Shown here: piece by piece, positions 32,676 through 42,088 of the stretch | How the letters are laid out: the number at the start of each line of letters is the position of its first letter | Position numbering within the stretch: position 1 is the first letter of the stretch | Assembly: GCA_030765065.1 (NCBI GenBank) | Contig: CM060978.1 | Span: forward strand, 112,449,692 to 112,513,691 | Direction of reading: 5' to 3' | DNA from: Deroplatys truncata | Taxonomy: Eukaryota; Arthropoda; Insecta; Mantodea; Mantidae | DNA: 64,000 nucleotides | Notes under the pieces: generated by a model | Told to the model about the DNA's origin: nothing | Databases searched by the model: none | The model's input: only the letters and a program-made list of their open reading frames with translations | Program-made: the position numbers and the translations under genes

Positions 32676-33205
32676 CAACTAGGATACCAGATGTCCTGCA
32701 TTTTGCAGGATACTCCTTTTTTTAAGCATGTTATCCTGCAACCCGCATACAGGCTTTAAAAGCACAAAATTACCCTGCTTTTGAAGGATACCTGCAAAAA
32801 CTCCTGCAAATTTTATTTAAAAACACTCATAGGCTGTCATTCAAACCAAAATTGATGATAGAAGAAATGCAGAAAGTGTATAATGTCATAGCATATTTTC
32901 ACACATTACCATATACAAACTAAAACCAATCATACAATCAATCATCTTTGACTTCCAGTTCAGTTTATGCTTGCCATTTGTTTTAACTACAATGAAGCAG
33001 GCAATGTTGTAGCATAGCAATAACATGTGATAATCAATCAAATCAATCTGTAGTAAGTTTTAAGTGTAATAAGCATGCCGAAAGTGAAAGAGAAATGTGT
33101 TTTGAATGCGGAGTTGCGCTGTCTTTATCAATTTATCGTAAAAAATTAAATCTAATGGCGATGTCCGCTGTACAAAATGTTCAGCATTGTTTTCAATATT
33201 GTGAC
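32676..33205 (+). mobile_element. hAT-like transposon 5' fragment (possible)
   Basis: Opens with GATGTCCTGCATTTTGCAGG and several inverted 'cctgca/tgcagg' words. A frame starts MPKVKEKCVLNAELRCLYQF at 33075, and a CxxC-like QNVQHCFQYC region appears in the next frame. The start resembles proteins of hAT elements carrying an N-terminal zinc finger. Homology stops at 33205. Weak evidence. Confidence 0.4.
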
Positions 33206-33208
33206 TTT

Positions 33209-33320
33209 GCCCAGTTTTTCAACTATTACTTTTCTAAGTTATCATTGTCACTGTTTTGTTTTTATGTAGTGCACCTTCATTGGAAGTTCACTTCACTAAG
33301 CTGAACTAGTTCAATTCTCT
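33209..33320 (+). repeat. Direct repeat, left copy (partner 34648-34770)
   Basis: GCCCAGTTTTTCAACTATTA..., CACTGTTTTGTTTTTATGT, CACCTTCA(T/C)TGG.AGTTCAC and CACTAAG are shared with 34648-34770 with moderate divergence. Confidence 0.65.
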
Positions 33321-33340
33321 GTCTTTTCACTTCCTTCGTG

Positions 33341-33797
33341 ATGCAGCCTCTTCATGCCGGATGGTTCACTTCTCTTGGAGTAGAACATAAGAGCCTCACA
33401 TCCCATTGCTCTGCAGTAGCACTCGCTGCATGTCAGAACAGTCGTCAACAACTTGCTCGGAGATCCACTCATGATGTCGCACCAGAAAAAGCAGTCGCTA
33501 ACTGATTCAAGTCAACTCTGTAGCACTCAACTCACAACTCAATATACACTGACTGGACTGACCGCCAGAATGGTCGCTTATTTAGGCAGTGGAATCTTCC
33601 ACAGAAGGTTCTTTAACATTCTAAAACTATTTAGACACACTTTCTGTAGGAGGGGGGGAGATAAAGCTTCCAGAAAGTTCTAGTTAACTCCCAATAGCAT
33701 GTCCAGTGTTTACGCTGGCAAGCAACATTATCGTTCTTTACTCAGACTGCTCGGCGCTGACCTTCAGATACCTTGGGCCATAGCGGCTGCATCACAC
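33341..33797 (-). mobile_element. LTR of a second LTR-retrotransposon family, with polypurine tract
   Basis: The 457-bp unit has perfect 10-bp inverted termini (TGATGCAGCC at 33341, GGCTGCATCA ending 33797). On the minus strand it is immediately preceded by the purine tract AAGAAGAAGAGGGAGCTGTG (complement of 33798-33817), the place of the polypurine tract before a 3' LTR. So this is probably a minus-strand 3' LTR. The expected coding region to the right is replaced by a SINE and a gag-like fragment. A MITE with TIRs is the alternative. Confidence 0.55.
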
Positions 33798-33813
33798 AGC
33801 TCCCTCTTCTTCT

Positions 33814-34110
33814 TGGCCTCCATGGTCTAGGGGAACCGTGCTAGCCTCTAGTTCCTGAGGTCACGGGTTCAAAGCTGGCAGAGGGCAATGGATTTTTTTC
33901 AGGCACAAAAAACTTTAACATGACTTCCTTCGGAAGGGAAGTAAAGCCGGTGGTTCCGCGTCATTGATTTACAGCACATAAAATAACCTCAAGCCTGATA
34001 AAGAGGCCCCTGAGCAAAATTTCCAGTCTTTTACGCCCAGTATAAATAGAGTGGTACACTAAGGACCATAGTTGTTAAAGAGCGTCCATATTTTAAAAAA
34101 AAAAAAAAAA
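33814..34110 (+). mobile_element. tRNA-derived SINE A, copy 2, most complete, poly-A tail
   Basis: Head GGCCTCCATGGTCTAGGGG (A-box part TGGTCTAGGGG), B-box GGGTTCAAAGC at about 33869, then GAGGGCAATGGATTTTTTTC and the body shared with 28430 and 35001 (CTTCCTTCGGAAGG, CCTCAAGCCTGA, AAGAGGCCCCTGAG, TTAAAGAGCG). Ends in an A-run of about 17 at 34094-34110. Confidence 0.85.
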
Positions 34111-34114
34111 CTCA

Positions 34115-34625
34115 AAAAGCTTCTTCCTCAGATCTGTAGCACGGTGATCACAATGAACTATCACCAGCCTCCTTTGGGGTTGACACCAAATGCGCAATAG
34201 GGGCCCAGGACCTGTGTCACAGTTATGGAATGGTGGGCACCACCTCTCCACCAGTATCAGTGTCATCCTCTTGCTTCCTTTCGTCTGCCCGTCTAACCGT
34301 TTTCCTTGCTGATCTAGATGCTCCTCCATCGCATTAATGTTATCTTCCATTTCATATTTAGTATTTTTTAACTCTCTTGCAGTCATCTTTCAGGCTTTTA
34401 CCATTGCCTTTATCTCAGATCTTATAATGTCAATTATAAAGCTGAATTCGGATCTCATTTTCTCCATTCCTTCTTTAATACTGTTCATTTCAGTTCCCAT
34501 CCTGTCCATTCCATATTCTATTTTTGTTTCCATCTTCTCCATTTTGGTCTTCATTTCACTTCTCATCTCCTCCACTCCAGCCAATAATTTTTAAAACATT
34601 TCCTCCATCTTGGCTTTTTATATCC
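34115..34625 (-). pseudogene. Coiled-coil gag-like fragment of an LTR retrotransposon
   Basis: Two minus-strand frames (34584-34390 and 34386-34093) encode a Met/Glu/Lys-rich heptad protein (GVEEMRSEMKTKMEKMETK, REGMEKMRSE-like) and then ERWCPPFHNC. This resembles the N-terminal coiled coil of gag proteins of some insect LTR elements. No nucleocapsid knuckle is seen. Confidence 0.45.
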
Positions 34626-34647
34626 CACTCCTAACACTGTTTAATTT

Positions 34648-34770
34648 TGTCCAGTTTTTCAACTGTCACTCTTCTCAGTTCTCACTGTCACTGTTTCATT
34701 TTTATGTGGTTCACCTTCACTGGGAGTTCACCTCATTAATGTCACTTCACTAAGGTGAAATACTTCAATT
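34648..34770 (+). repeat. Direct repeat, right copy (partner 33209-33320)
   Basis: GTCCAGTTTTTCAACTGTCA..., CACTGTTTCATTTTTATGT and CACCTTCACTGGGAGTTCAC match 33209-33320. The pair brackets the LTR, the SINE and the gag-like fragment. Confidence 0.65.
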
Positions 34771-34988
34771 GATTATAAGAATGTAATGCTTAGATTTTCA
34801 ACAAATGGTAGGAGAAACTGCTGATATTGTTTCCTCTTATGAGATAAAAATACTGGAGCATAAGCAGCTGGAAAGTAAAGTAGTTGGAATTTGTACAGAT
34901 GACACTAATACAAACTTTAGTGGTTCATTTAGAAAAAGATGTAATAATGTGTACTGAATGGTTCAGAAGTCACTTAAGAGATCAATTA

Positions 34989-35000
34989 TTGGAGTAGTTG
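34989..35000. repeat. 12-bp target duplication of SINE A copy 3, left
   Basis: TTGGAGTAGTTG, repeated at 35263-35274. Confidence 0.8.
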
Positions 35001-35262
35001 CAGCCTCTAATTCTGAGGTCGCGGTTTCAAACCCGGCGGAGGGCGATGGATTTTTTCGGGCATAAAAATCCTTAGCATGGCTTCCTTTGGAAGGCAAGTA
35101 AAACTGGTGGTCCCGTGTCATAGATTTACGGCATGTAAAAGAACCTCAAGCCTGAAAAAGAGGCCTCTGAGCAAAATTACTGGTATTTCACGCTCAATAT
35201 AGAATGGGACGCTAAGAACCACAGCAGTTAAAGAGCGCCCATAAATAAAACTCTTCTTTTTT
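35001..35262 (+). mobile_element. tRNA-derived SINE A, copy 3 (5'-truncated), TSD-flanked
   Basis: Begins inside the tRNA-like head (GCCTCTAATTCTGAGGTC), with B-box GGTTTCAAACCC and the shared SINE A body. It ends ATAAATAAAACTC followed by a T-run instead of poly-A. TTGGAGTAGTTG flanks both sides. Confidence 0.85.
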
Positions 35263-35274
35263 TTGGAGTAGTTG

Positions 35275-35955
35275 TAGTACTCACATTGTTAACAATACTA
35301 TACAAACTAGAATATATACAAATTTTGGAATTTTGTACATACTGACTATGCTAAAGTACTTGGTTACAGTAGGACAAGGAGACACTCTACATTCAATTGA
35401 ACAGGTGTTGAAATTTAATTGAATTGTTGTTGAATTGAAATTGAATTTCCCGCCCTGAAGTCTTATTTTCAATCACAGGACCGGTGTCCGACAGTAATTA
35501 AACAATTTGTTTGAAAATCCTTTGAGGTGTGGTTACATTTTGCATGTAGCCAGACTGCAGTTTTTTATTAAGTCATACAATTACTTGAGGGGTAACATGT
35601 TGTTAGATGCGTGCAATGCTTGACAGTCTGAAAAAGAAAGTCTCAGAGAGGTTACTCTGTGTGCGCATGTGCGCACGCGTGCATGTGTGTGTGTCCTCAG
35701 TTGTTGAGACAAAACTAGATGTACTTGAAAATGATGGCATTATTAATGTTTAACATTTCAAAGAAATGTAGAAAAACTTACTCTATTTGCTTGCAATATT
35801 TTGATCAATGGACCTTTCATTTTTCTGAATTTAATGTATTGAGTTGGGCAAGTCTTAGTTCCAAATTTGAATGGAATGATCTTCAGAGGTTCTTAGATTT
35901 TGTACTTAAATACACAGGAAAAAAATACGTGATAAACCCCTTTTGACAAAATTTT
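35275..35955. other. No gene recognised; GT/GC-rich microsatellite
   Basis: A (TGTGCG/TGTGTG)n stretch occupies 35658-35694. The ORF 35719-35946 has no recognisable motif, though it precedes the GIY-YIG-like segment below and may belong to the same decayed element. Confidence 0.4.
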
Positions 35956-36175
35956 AAATATCGGAGAGTATGTCACTGTTTCTAAACTTAAAGGGCAGAA
36001 TTCAAATCCATTTTAGTTGGGTGGACAACTAAAAGAAACATTGAAATGCGCAAAAAAGAGCACTTTAGGAACATTCATCAAAAGCAAACTGAAAAATCAG
36101 CTGTTGCAAATAATTTCCAAAAGAAAAATCATGAAATAAACCTTTGGAACTGACCTCATGGAAGAGAATCTACAT
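35956..36175 (+). mobile_element. GIY-YIG-like nuclease remnant, possible Penelope-like element
   Basis: One plus-strand frame reads GWTTKRNIEMRKKEHFRNI and TEKSAVANNFQKKNHEINL. This fits the R-x-x-E-H centre and C-terminal part of a GIY-YIG nuclease as found in Penelope-like elements. The preceding YIG motif is not clear. It is a fragment only. Confidence 0.45.
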
Positions 36176-36179
36176 TTTG

Positions 36180-37975
36180 AAGAACAAGGATATCATCATG
36201 AATTTTGACATCCCAGCAGAAGACAACCTTAGTAAGTGCATCAAACACTCAAAAGATGCCACCACAGACAGACAGAACAGGCAGAGACAGACAACCAAAC
36301 AAACACCAACCAATAGGTCAGCAGCTGATGATGAGAGCAATGAACTCTCAAGACATGTCCAGGTACTGTGATTTTAGTGAAGTATGTAAATGAGCTTTCA
36401 TACTTCTTGTTTACTTTCATTTGAAATCCGTCACTGTCAACCACTATACTATTACTTAAAATACATGCAACTGATCTACCAGAAATGTAAAGTTGCAACT
36501 ACAACAAAACCAAAACCTGGACAGTCAAGGATTAACAAATTTTACAACAAATGGTTTGACAAATTCATCTATAGTTGACAGAAATTAACTTTGAATTTAA
36601 GTGTTGTATACACAGTCATCGGGAAATGCAAGAATTCCCATTCATGAAGCACACTTTAACTTTGGTAGAAGGATCTGCCCCAATGTTTGATTTCACCAAG
36701 AGTGAAAGTTGGAGGAGGTAATTTTATGGGTCAAGTGTTGCTCTGCATGGCTTCAAGATGTAGCAAGGAAGATATTTTCAATACTTCTATGGCTGTTGTA
36801 CTACGCATAGCAAATGATCAGTTAATACTATGTGATTAACCCTTCACAGAGGCAATGGACTGAGCAGACTACCCACTCAACATTCTATTTGGGTTGTTAC
36901 AACATTGACTTCCCAAATTTCACAACCTACTCACCTTTTGCGGCTACATTTGCTAAGGAAGGAAGTCAGGGATGTATTTCCATGTATCAATTTTGTGGAA
37001 AATATACCCAAACAACATTAGAGTGTTTACCATATTCTGCTATATGAGGATGCAATTAACATCAGTTACTTTTTAAGCAGCTGTTATGATACTTTAGATT
37101 TCAGAGTGTATTTCTTTAGCCTCATAAAACTAAAAACCTAAGAGACTAGATATCTTTAATATGCTTTTAATGGAAGGGGAATCAGTATCTTTAAAAGTCA
37201 AAATTACAAAAAAGATGCTAGATCACGGTTGCACCTAAAGTCACCCAATCTGAATGCCACTTTAGACTAATACTGTCACTTTTTTGCCTAAGATATAATC
37301 CATATTAATACATTTTTTACAGTGATTAATCGATTATTAATTTTTTATAATACATTTTGTTTTCAATACTTTTAATGTGTGTGTTGTTAAAACAGGAACA
37401 TAGGAAAAATATTTTAGGGTTTCCTTTCCTACATTTTTTATATACCACGATACAAGCAAAATATACCATTCTCATTTTGGACACAGTGTATGATTGCATT
37501 TTGAAAATAGGTTTAATTAATCAAATCAACTATTCTGCAAACTAGATCACAAAATAAACCATACAGAGCTCTGAATCATATTGTTGTATGAAAGCCACCA
37601 TGTATGCTGGTAGCCTATGATGCTACAAAGCAAAGTACACTGGCTTTACTACACTGCATACATGTTGTTTTGCAATTCCTCTCAGTGCTTGGTCTTCTTT
37701 TGAAATTAAGTACTTTTTCATCCAGCTGGTATACCCAATGGCAATGGAGCTATTCCTGAATATAACCCTCCTGGATCTGTACAAATCTGGCATAGAATGC
37801 CTCTTCAAGTACCCACATTAATACTTTTTCTCTTAACAAAACTCAAGACACCTCAATTAGAATTTCTGTATTTGATGTGTGGATGTATAACAATAATTGT
37901 GAATTGTTTAAAAATTATCACCAATTCAGCTCTGACTTTTAGAACAAATGTTATGCAACATTTCAGATTATATTT
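36180..37975. other. Intron of the SAM gene; no confirmed gene
   Basis: Two frames look less random than the rest: plus 36832-37047 (NFTTYSPFAATFAKEGSQ, QFCGKYTQ) and minus 37623-37808 (VIFRNSSIAIGYTSWMKKY, EDQALRGIAKQH). I recognise neither and see no splice sites that would make them exons. Confidence 0.4.
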
Positions 37976-37977
37976 CT

Positions 37978-38177
37978 TTTAAAATAAAGAGAGGTGACGG
38001 TTGTTACACTACATCACTAAAACATTCTTACTTGAACGCGTTTCGGGAGACGGCTTGTTCCCATCATCAGCATGTTCTCAACTCAGTTGAGATGGGAACA
38101 AATCGTCTCCCGAAACGCGTTCAAGTAAGAATATTTTAGTGATGTAGTGTAACAACCCTCAACTCTCTTTATTTTAA
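37978..38177. mobile_element. Foldback/MITE-like element with ~87-bp inverted arms
   Basis: The left arm (37978-38064) and right arm (38090-38177) are near-perfect inverted copies including GTTACACTACATCACTAAAA, GAACGCGTTTCGGGAGACG and TTGTTCCCA, with a short loop of about 25 bases that itself contains CTCAACTCAGTTGAG. The outer ends TTTTAAAATAAAGAG are also inverted. It lies about 150 bases from host exon 38325-38418, on its downstream side. Confidence 0.85.
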
Positions 38178-38324
38178 ATTATGATACATCACTGTTACTA
38201 GCTTCTAAATCTTCAAAATTAGTCAATATATTTCTTTTGTCAAGGAAATGATGAGAGAGCAGCTTCATTCTACATACTATGTATTGCGTGTTCAAAACTT
38301 GCTAATCAGTACGGGATTACTTAC

Positions 38325-38418
38325 CTGAAGTATTAGGATCATCGCTACCTTTGTCTGCATGAGCTGCAGAATGTTTATACATTAAAATATTTGGATCAAG
38401 TGAAGCAATAAAAATATC
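38325..38418 (-). CDS. Probable host gene exon (same strand as the SAM exons)
   Basis: On the minus strand an acceptor GTAATTTCAG (ending 38419) leads into a 94-bp open frame, DIFIASLDPNILMYKHSAAH then ADKGSDDPNTS. A consensus donor follows: CAG/GTAAGT at 38324. Phase 0 entry and one base left over at the end. Neither exon 40645 (needs one base) nor exon 27150 (needs two) matches directly, so other exons must intervene if all belong to one transcript. No domain is recognisable. The exon call rests on splice signals and the clean frame. Confidence 0.6.
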
Positions 38419-38419
38419 C

Positions 38420-39370
38420 TGAAATTACCTTGAGGCCTAACAGGATACTTGAAACAGATGAGAAACTTAATGTGTATATGATATCTCACCATTGTAGCTC
38501 AGATGTAAGGTATCAACATGGAAAACTGAGTATTTGTGATTGAGTCCTGGTAATACATTTAACCTATGCTATTATAAAGGAGTTACAGATGAGAGCTTTG
38601 ACTAGAGAAATCAGAAATAATGACTGTATTTAGGAAAACTTTGTCCATTAAATTTTCACAATCTACATTATGTTTGCTGAATTGGAAGTGGATGAAAATA
38701 TCATTGGTCATTACAAACTAATTACATGCCGATGCACAAAATCAACTTTCCACTTTGCTATTAATATGGTCATTAATACATATTCCCATTCTCATTCCCA
38801 GTAATATTGTGTACCGAATGTTACACGTTAATTTTATTTTTGTTTTCATTTCTGCTTTCTTGTTATGCTGGACCAGCCTTTATTTGTAAACTTGTGTGTG
38901 TTTTCAAAGTGGAAAGTTCAAAGTTGTATTCTGAAAGCTTAAGAAATAACAAGGATTGGAAACTAAAATATCACGTCTATACTTTTCAATTTTCCTCACT
39001 TTTCCTTTTTTATGCACTAGAATTCACTGTTAAGTGGTTGCACATTAAACCAAACATAACTACACTTCAGTATGAAGCACTTTGTCTTGATGCCATTGCA
39101 ATGAAGAATAAACCTAACTCCCTACTAGTCAAAGATGAACAAATTTAACACAGCAGTTCATGTCATTGCAAAATCAACTATACAGCCAAATTTTGCTAAA
39201 ATATAGCAAAAGTTCAAACGAAAGTTTACCAAAATGCAATATCACAATGCTTTAAATATATGTTGTAAACTGCAAATATCACCCAAACTTGCAATCCTGC
39301 CTAGCCTAGAGATGGTCACACATGGAAAACCAGCATACCTTTTTTTCTTTTCTTGCTTTTTCTACTGCTT
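38420..39370. other. Intron; no confirmed gene
   Basis: The plus-strand ORF 38807-39148 (113 codons) begins with a hydrophobic stretch (LILFLFSFLLSCYAGPAF) but shows no family motif. Probably chance. Confidence 0.4.
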
Positions 39371-39371
39371 G

Positions 39372-39498
39372 CCTATAGTAAGTAGAGAAAGTATTACATT
39401 CCAATAAAGAAATTTGATACCAAGATTTCACCAGAAATGCATATTTTGAGACTCCCTGAATACAAAAAACAGCATTTTTAGGGAAATGTCCATGTGTA

Positions 39499-39545
<47 letters not shown>

Positions 39546-40268
39546 GAGAGAGATAATAGCAAAACCCAAAACGAAAAGTCCGTTAAATACCAAACTTGGT
39601 ATTTAAGTTCAGTATCCTCCAAAGATGTGACAAGAAGATTTTCAAGAAAATTCCCCAACCCCAAACTATCATTTACATGGAAGATTTTTAGAAATGTTCG
39701 GTTTTCTTAAAAATGACTCTAATGATTTTGATTAAAATATCATATTGAAGATATTTTCATGATAAATAAAATGTATATATTGAATCTTCTGAGAATAGCC
39801 TGAAGTTCTCTTCACTCAGAAGAAATTTTATAAAATCTTGCATAACTGGTAAAAGTTAAGAGATAGATGAAAACATACTAAAGAAAAAACATACATCCCT
39901 TTAAAACACACAATTTATTCCAAGTAACTTTTTTTTGTGCCATGAACCATTTCGAAGATATCTATTATTAATGGTTTGAATTGTCCAATAGTTTGTCATT
40001 CTTTTAAAGTCCTTTCAATATTCAGTTGTTTCTTGTAATTACATGGAAACAGAATGTACTTTTAAGGCCAGTATAAAGTGTCCCATTTTTAAAACATTTG
40101 ACTAGCACTATTCCTTTTGTGTCTATAACAATATTGTAATGTAGCTATTTCTGCAAAGGTTTATCAGAATTAAAATGAGGTAGACAGAAAAATAAACTTT
40201 CGTAAGAATAGTTTGTATACCCCTAATAAATGATAGAGGATAGAGAAAGTCATGTGAATGGTACACAA
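39372..40268 (+). repeat. Interspersed repeat R, copy 3
   Basis: Same blocks as copies 1 and 2, but the microsatellite slot holds a (GA)n run (39503-39552) in place of (GT)n. Ends at GATAGAGGATAGAGAAAGTC and CATGTGAA near 40255. Confidence 0.85.
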
Positions 40269-40644
40269 GAGGTTTTTTTAAAGAAATCTGAGCTGTCAGA
40301 TTAGCTTGACAATTAGTACATAAAGACAAGCATTTTTATTAAATACAGTTAATGTAATCTGATGGGTCATCAAAAATATAATACATTTTAAAAAGTATGA
40401 AAACATGTATATAAGCAAGCATCCATTTTAAATTATTTGTAATTAACACTATAAATTTGTAGACAAGGAATTATTAAATTCACAGTAATAAATACTCTTT
40501 CCTAAATAAATTATTTACACAGATGTGTTATTCCTTATTAACAACTAAATTTTTCTCTTTATACACAGCACTCAGTGACTAACAGCAGCTAGAATACCCA
40601 AAGCAGAATGCTATTACAATAAAGCTTTTAGAAAATGTAATTAC

Positions 40645-40891
40645 CTTTGCTGTACAGAATTTCTGGTGTTGGTGGAAGAGGAGTAGTGCTCTGTTTCTTT
40701 GTTCGGTTTACGTGCCCAATGCCCAGCTCGCATCTGCAGTGCAAAGTTTGGCAATTTGGCACCTCTAGTCTTTATCTCTGAGCGTGGGAATTGTTTCTTG
40801 CAGTATTTCCGCTTCACAATTGTTCCTTCCGGAGAGTTTTCACTTGATGAACTTATTTCCACAATATCTTCACTACATTCACTATCATTGC
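40645..40891 (-). CDS. Probable host gene exon: Ser/acidic and basic region
   Basis: Minus-strand acceptor TGCTTGCTTCAG (ending 40892) opens a 247-bp frame: NDSECSEDIVEISSSSENS, KRKYCKKQFPRSEI and NFALQMRAGHWARKP, ending SVQQ(R). The donor is AAG/GTAATT at 40644. It has an acidic-serine patch followed by a strongly basic patch, as in linkers of nuclear proteins. Entry after one base of a codon, exit with two bases. Assignment to the SAM-domain gene rests on strand, spacing and character only. Confidence 0.65.
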
Positions 40892-42086
40892 CTGAAGCAA
40901 GCATGTATTCCATTAGATTTACATATTTTTGCACTCTAACCAGAATTTATCATAATCACAAACACCACAATGTTATAATGGAGGGAACAACAATTTAGAT
41001 ATTAACTTTCTTGATAACTTTTTACTTTAAAATCACTATAACTATGGTATAAATAAAGTTTAAGTCTTCTAGCTCTACAATAATATTAATACTAACAACA
41101 ACAACAATAATAATAATAATAATAATTTATTATTAATCCAGTGAAAATGTTTTGAACAAATAAGTACATTCAATATTGGACACATCATAATATAAACATT
41201 ACGCTACACTGATAAAGATTTACATTTATTGCCTGTTAACTTCACAGCAGCAGGAAGTAAACTGGCAGAGATTAGAGAGGTGAAAGATGAATTCTGTATT
41301 CAGCTTGTTTTAAGTTAGTTGTTTCCAAACTGGGGAGACTGAGAGCTTTACTAGCACAAGCAAATTATTCAGAAGAGAAAGGAAACATCCAATATAATAA
41401 GTAGAACTGAATGACAATATTGATATGTTTTACTGTCAACAATACTGATTCAAATTTTCTCATTTTGCCAAAGTAATCTTTTAAATTACTCAAGACATGC
41501 ACATTAGTCCTAATTACACAAATATTCAACCCTGTAATATGAATAATTGTTCAGTGTATAACCAGTGTCTCATAAAAAGGGTTTCTTGTTTAGATTTTAT
41601 ATTCAGTGCCAATCACTGAATAGATGTGCCCCAATAACATATTATGGACCTCCATTAAGTGTCTTAGGATTATTCCATGTCTAATCAACCGACTAAAAGC
41701 ATTTTGACCTCACCCAGGGCTACCCATAGAAGGGGACAGACCAGACTCACGTCAGAGGCCCCAGGATTTCGGGTGGTCTGGAAGTAATACTTAACAGAAA
41801 CCTGAAGAGAAAATGCAAGCTAAGAGCATTCGTGCATTTTAATGCATCTTTTTGGTCATGGTCTGTTTATTATGCATCAATCTTTAAGAATCATGGTTAT
41901 TATTTATGAAATTTCATATTCATAACCCCTGATAAACTGCCACAACAATATCATGTATGTACATTCAAGTTCAGCATCGGTATCAGCAATTATGAGTTTC
42001 ACGGATCTTGTACTTTGTCCCCATTGTACATGCTTCTAGCAGAGTGTTAACGAGAAGACAACTGCGCACGATGCACAGAAAGTGCA
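40892..42086. other. No gene recognised
   Basis: (AAC)n(AAT)n microsatellite at 41092-41127. Otherwise AT-rich, intronic or upstream sequence of the minus-strand gene. Confidence 0.45.
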
Positions 42087-42088
42087 TA

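Noticed and set aside
39306-39710. Long ORFs on both strands with Ser-Leu and Arg-Glu repeats
   Set aside because: They are translations of the (GA)n microsatellite inside repeat R.
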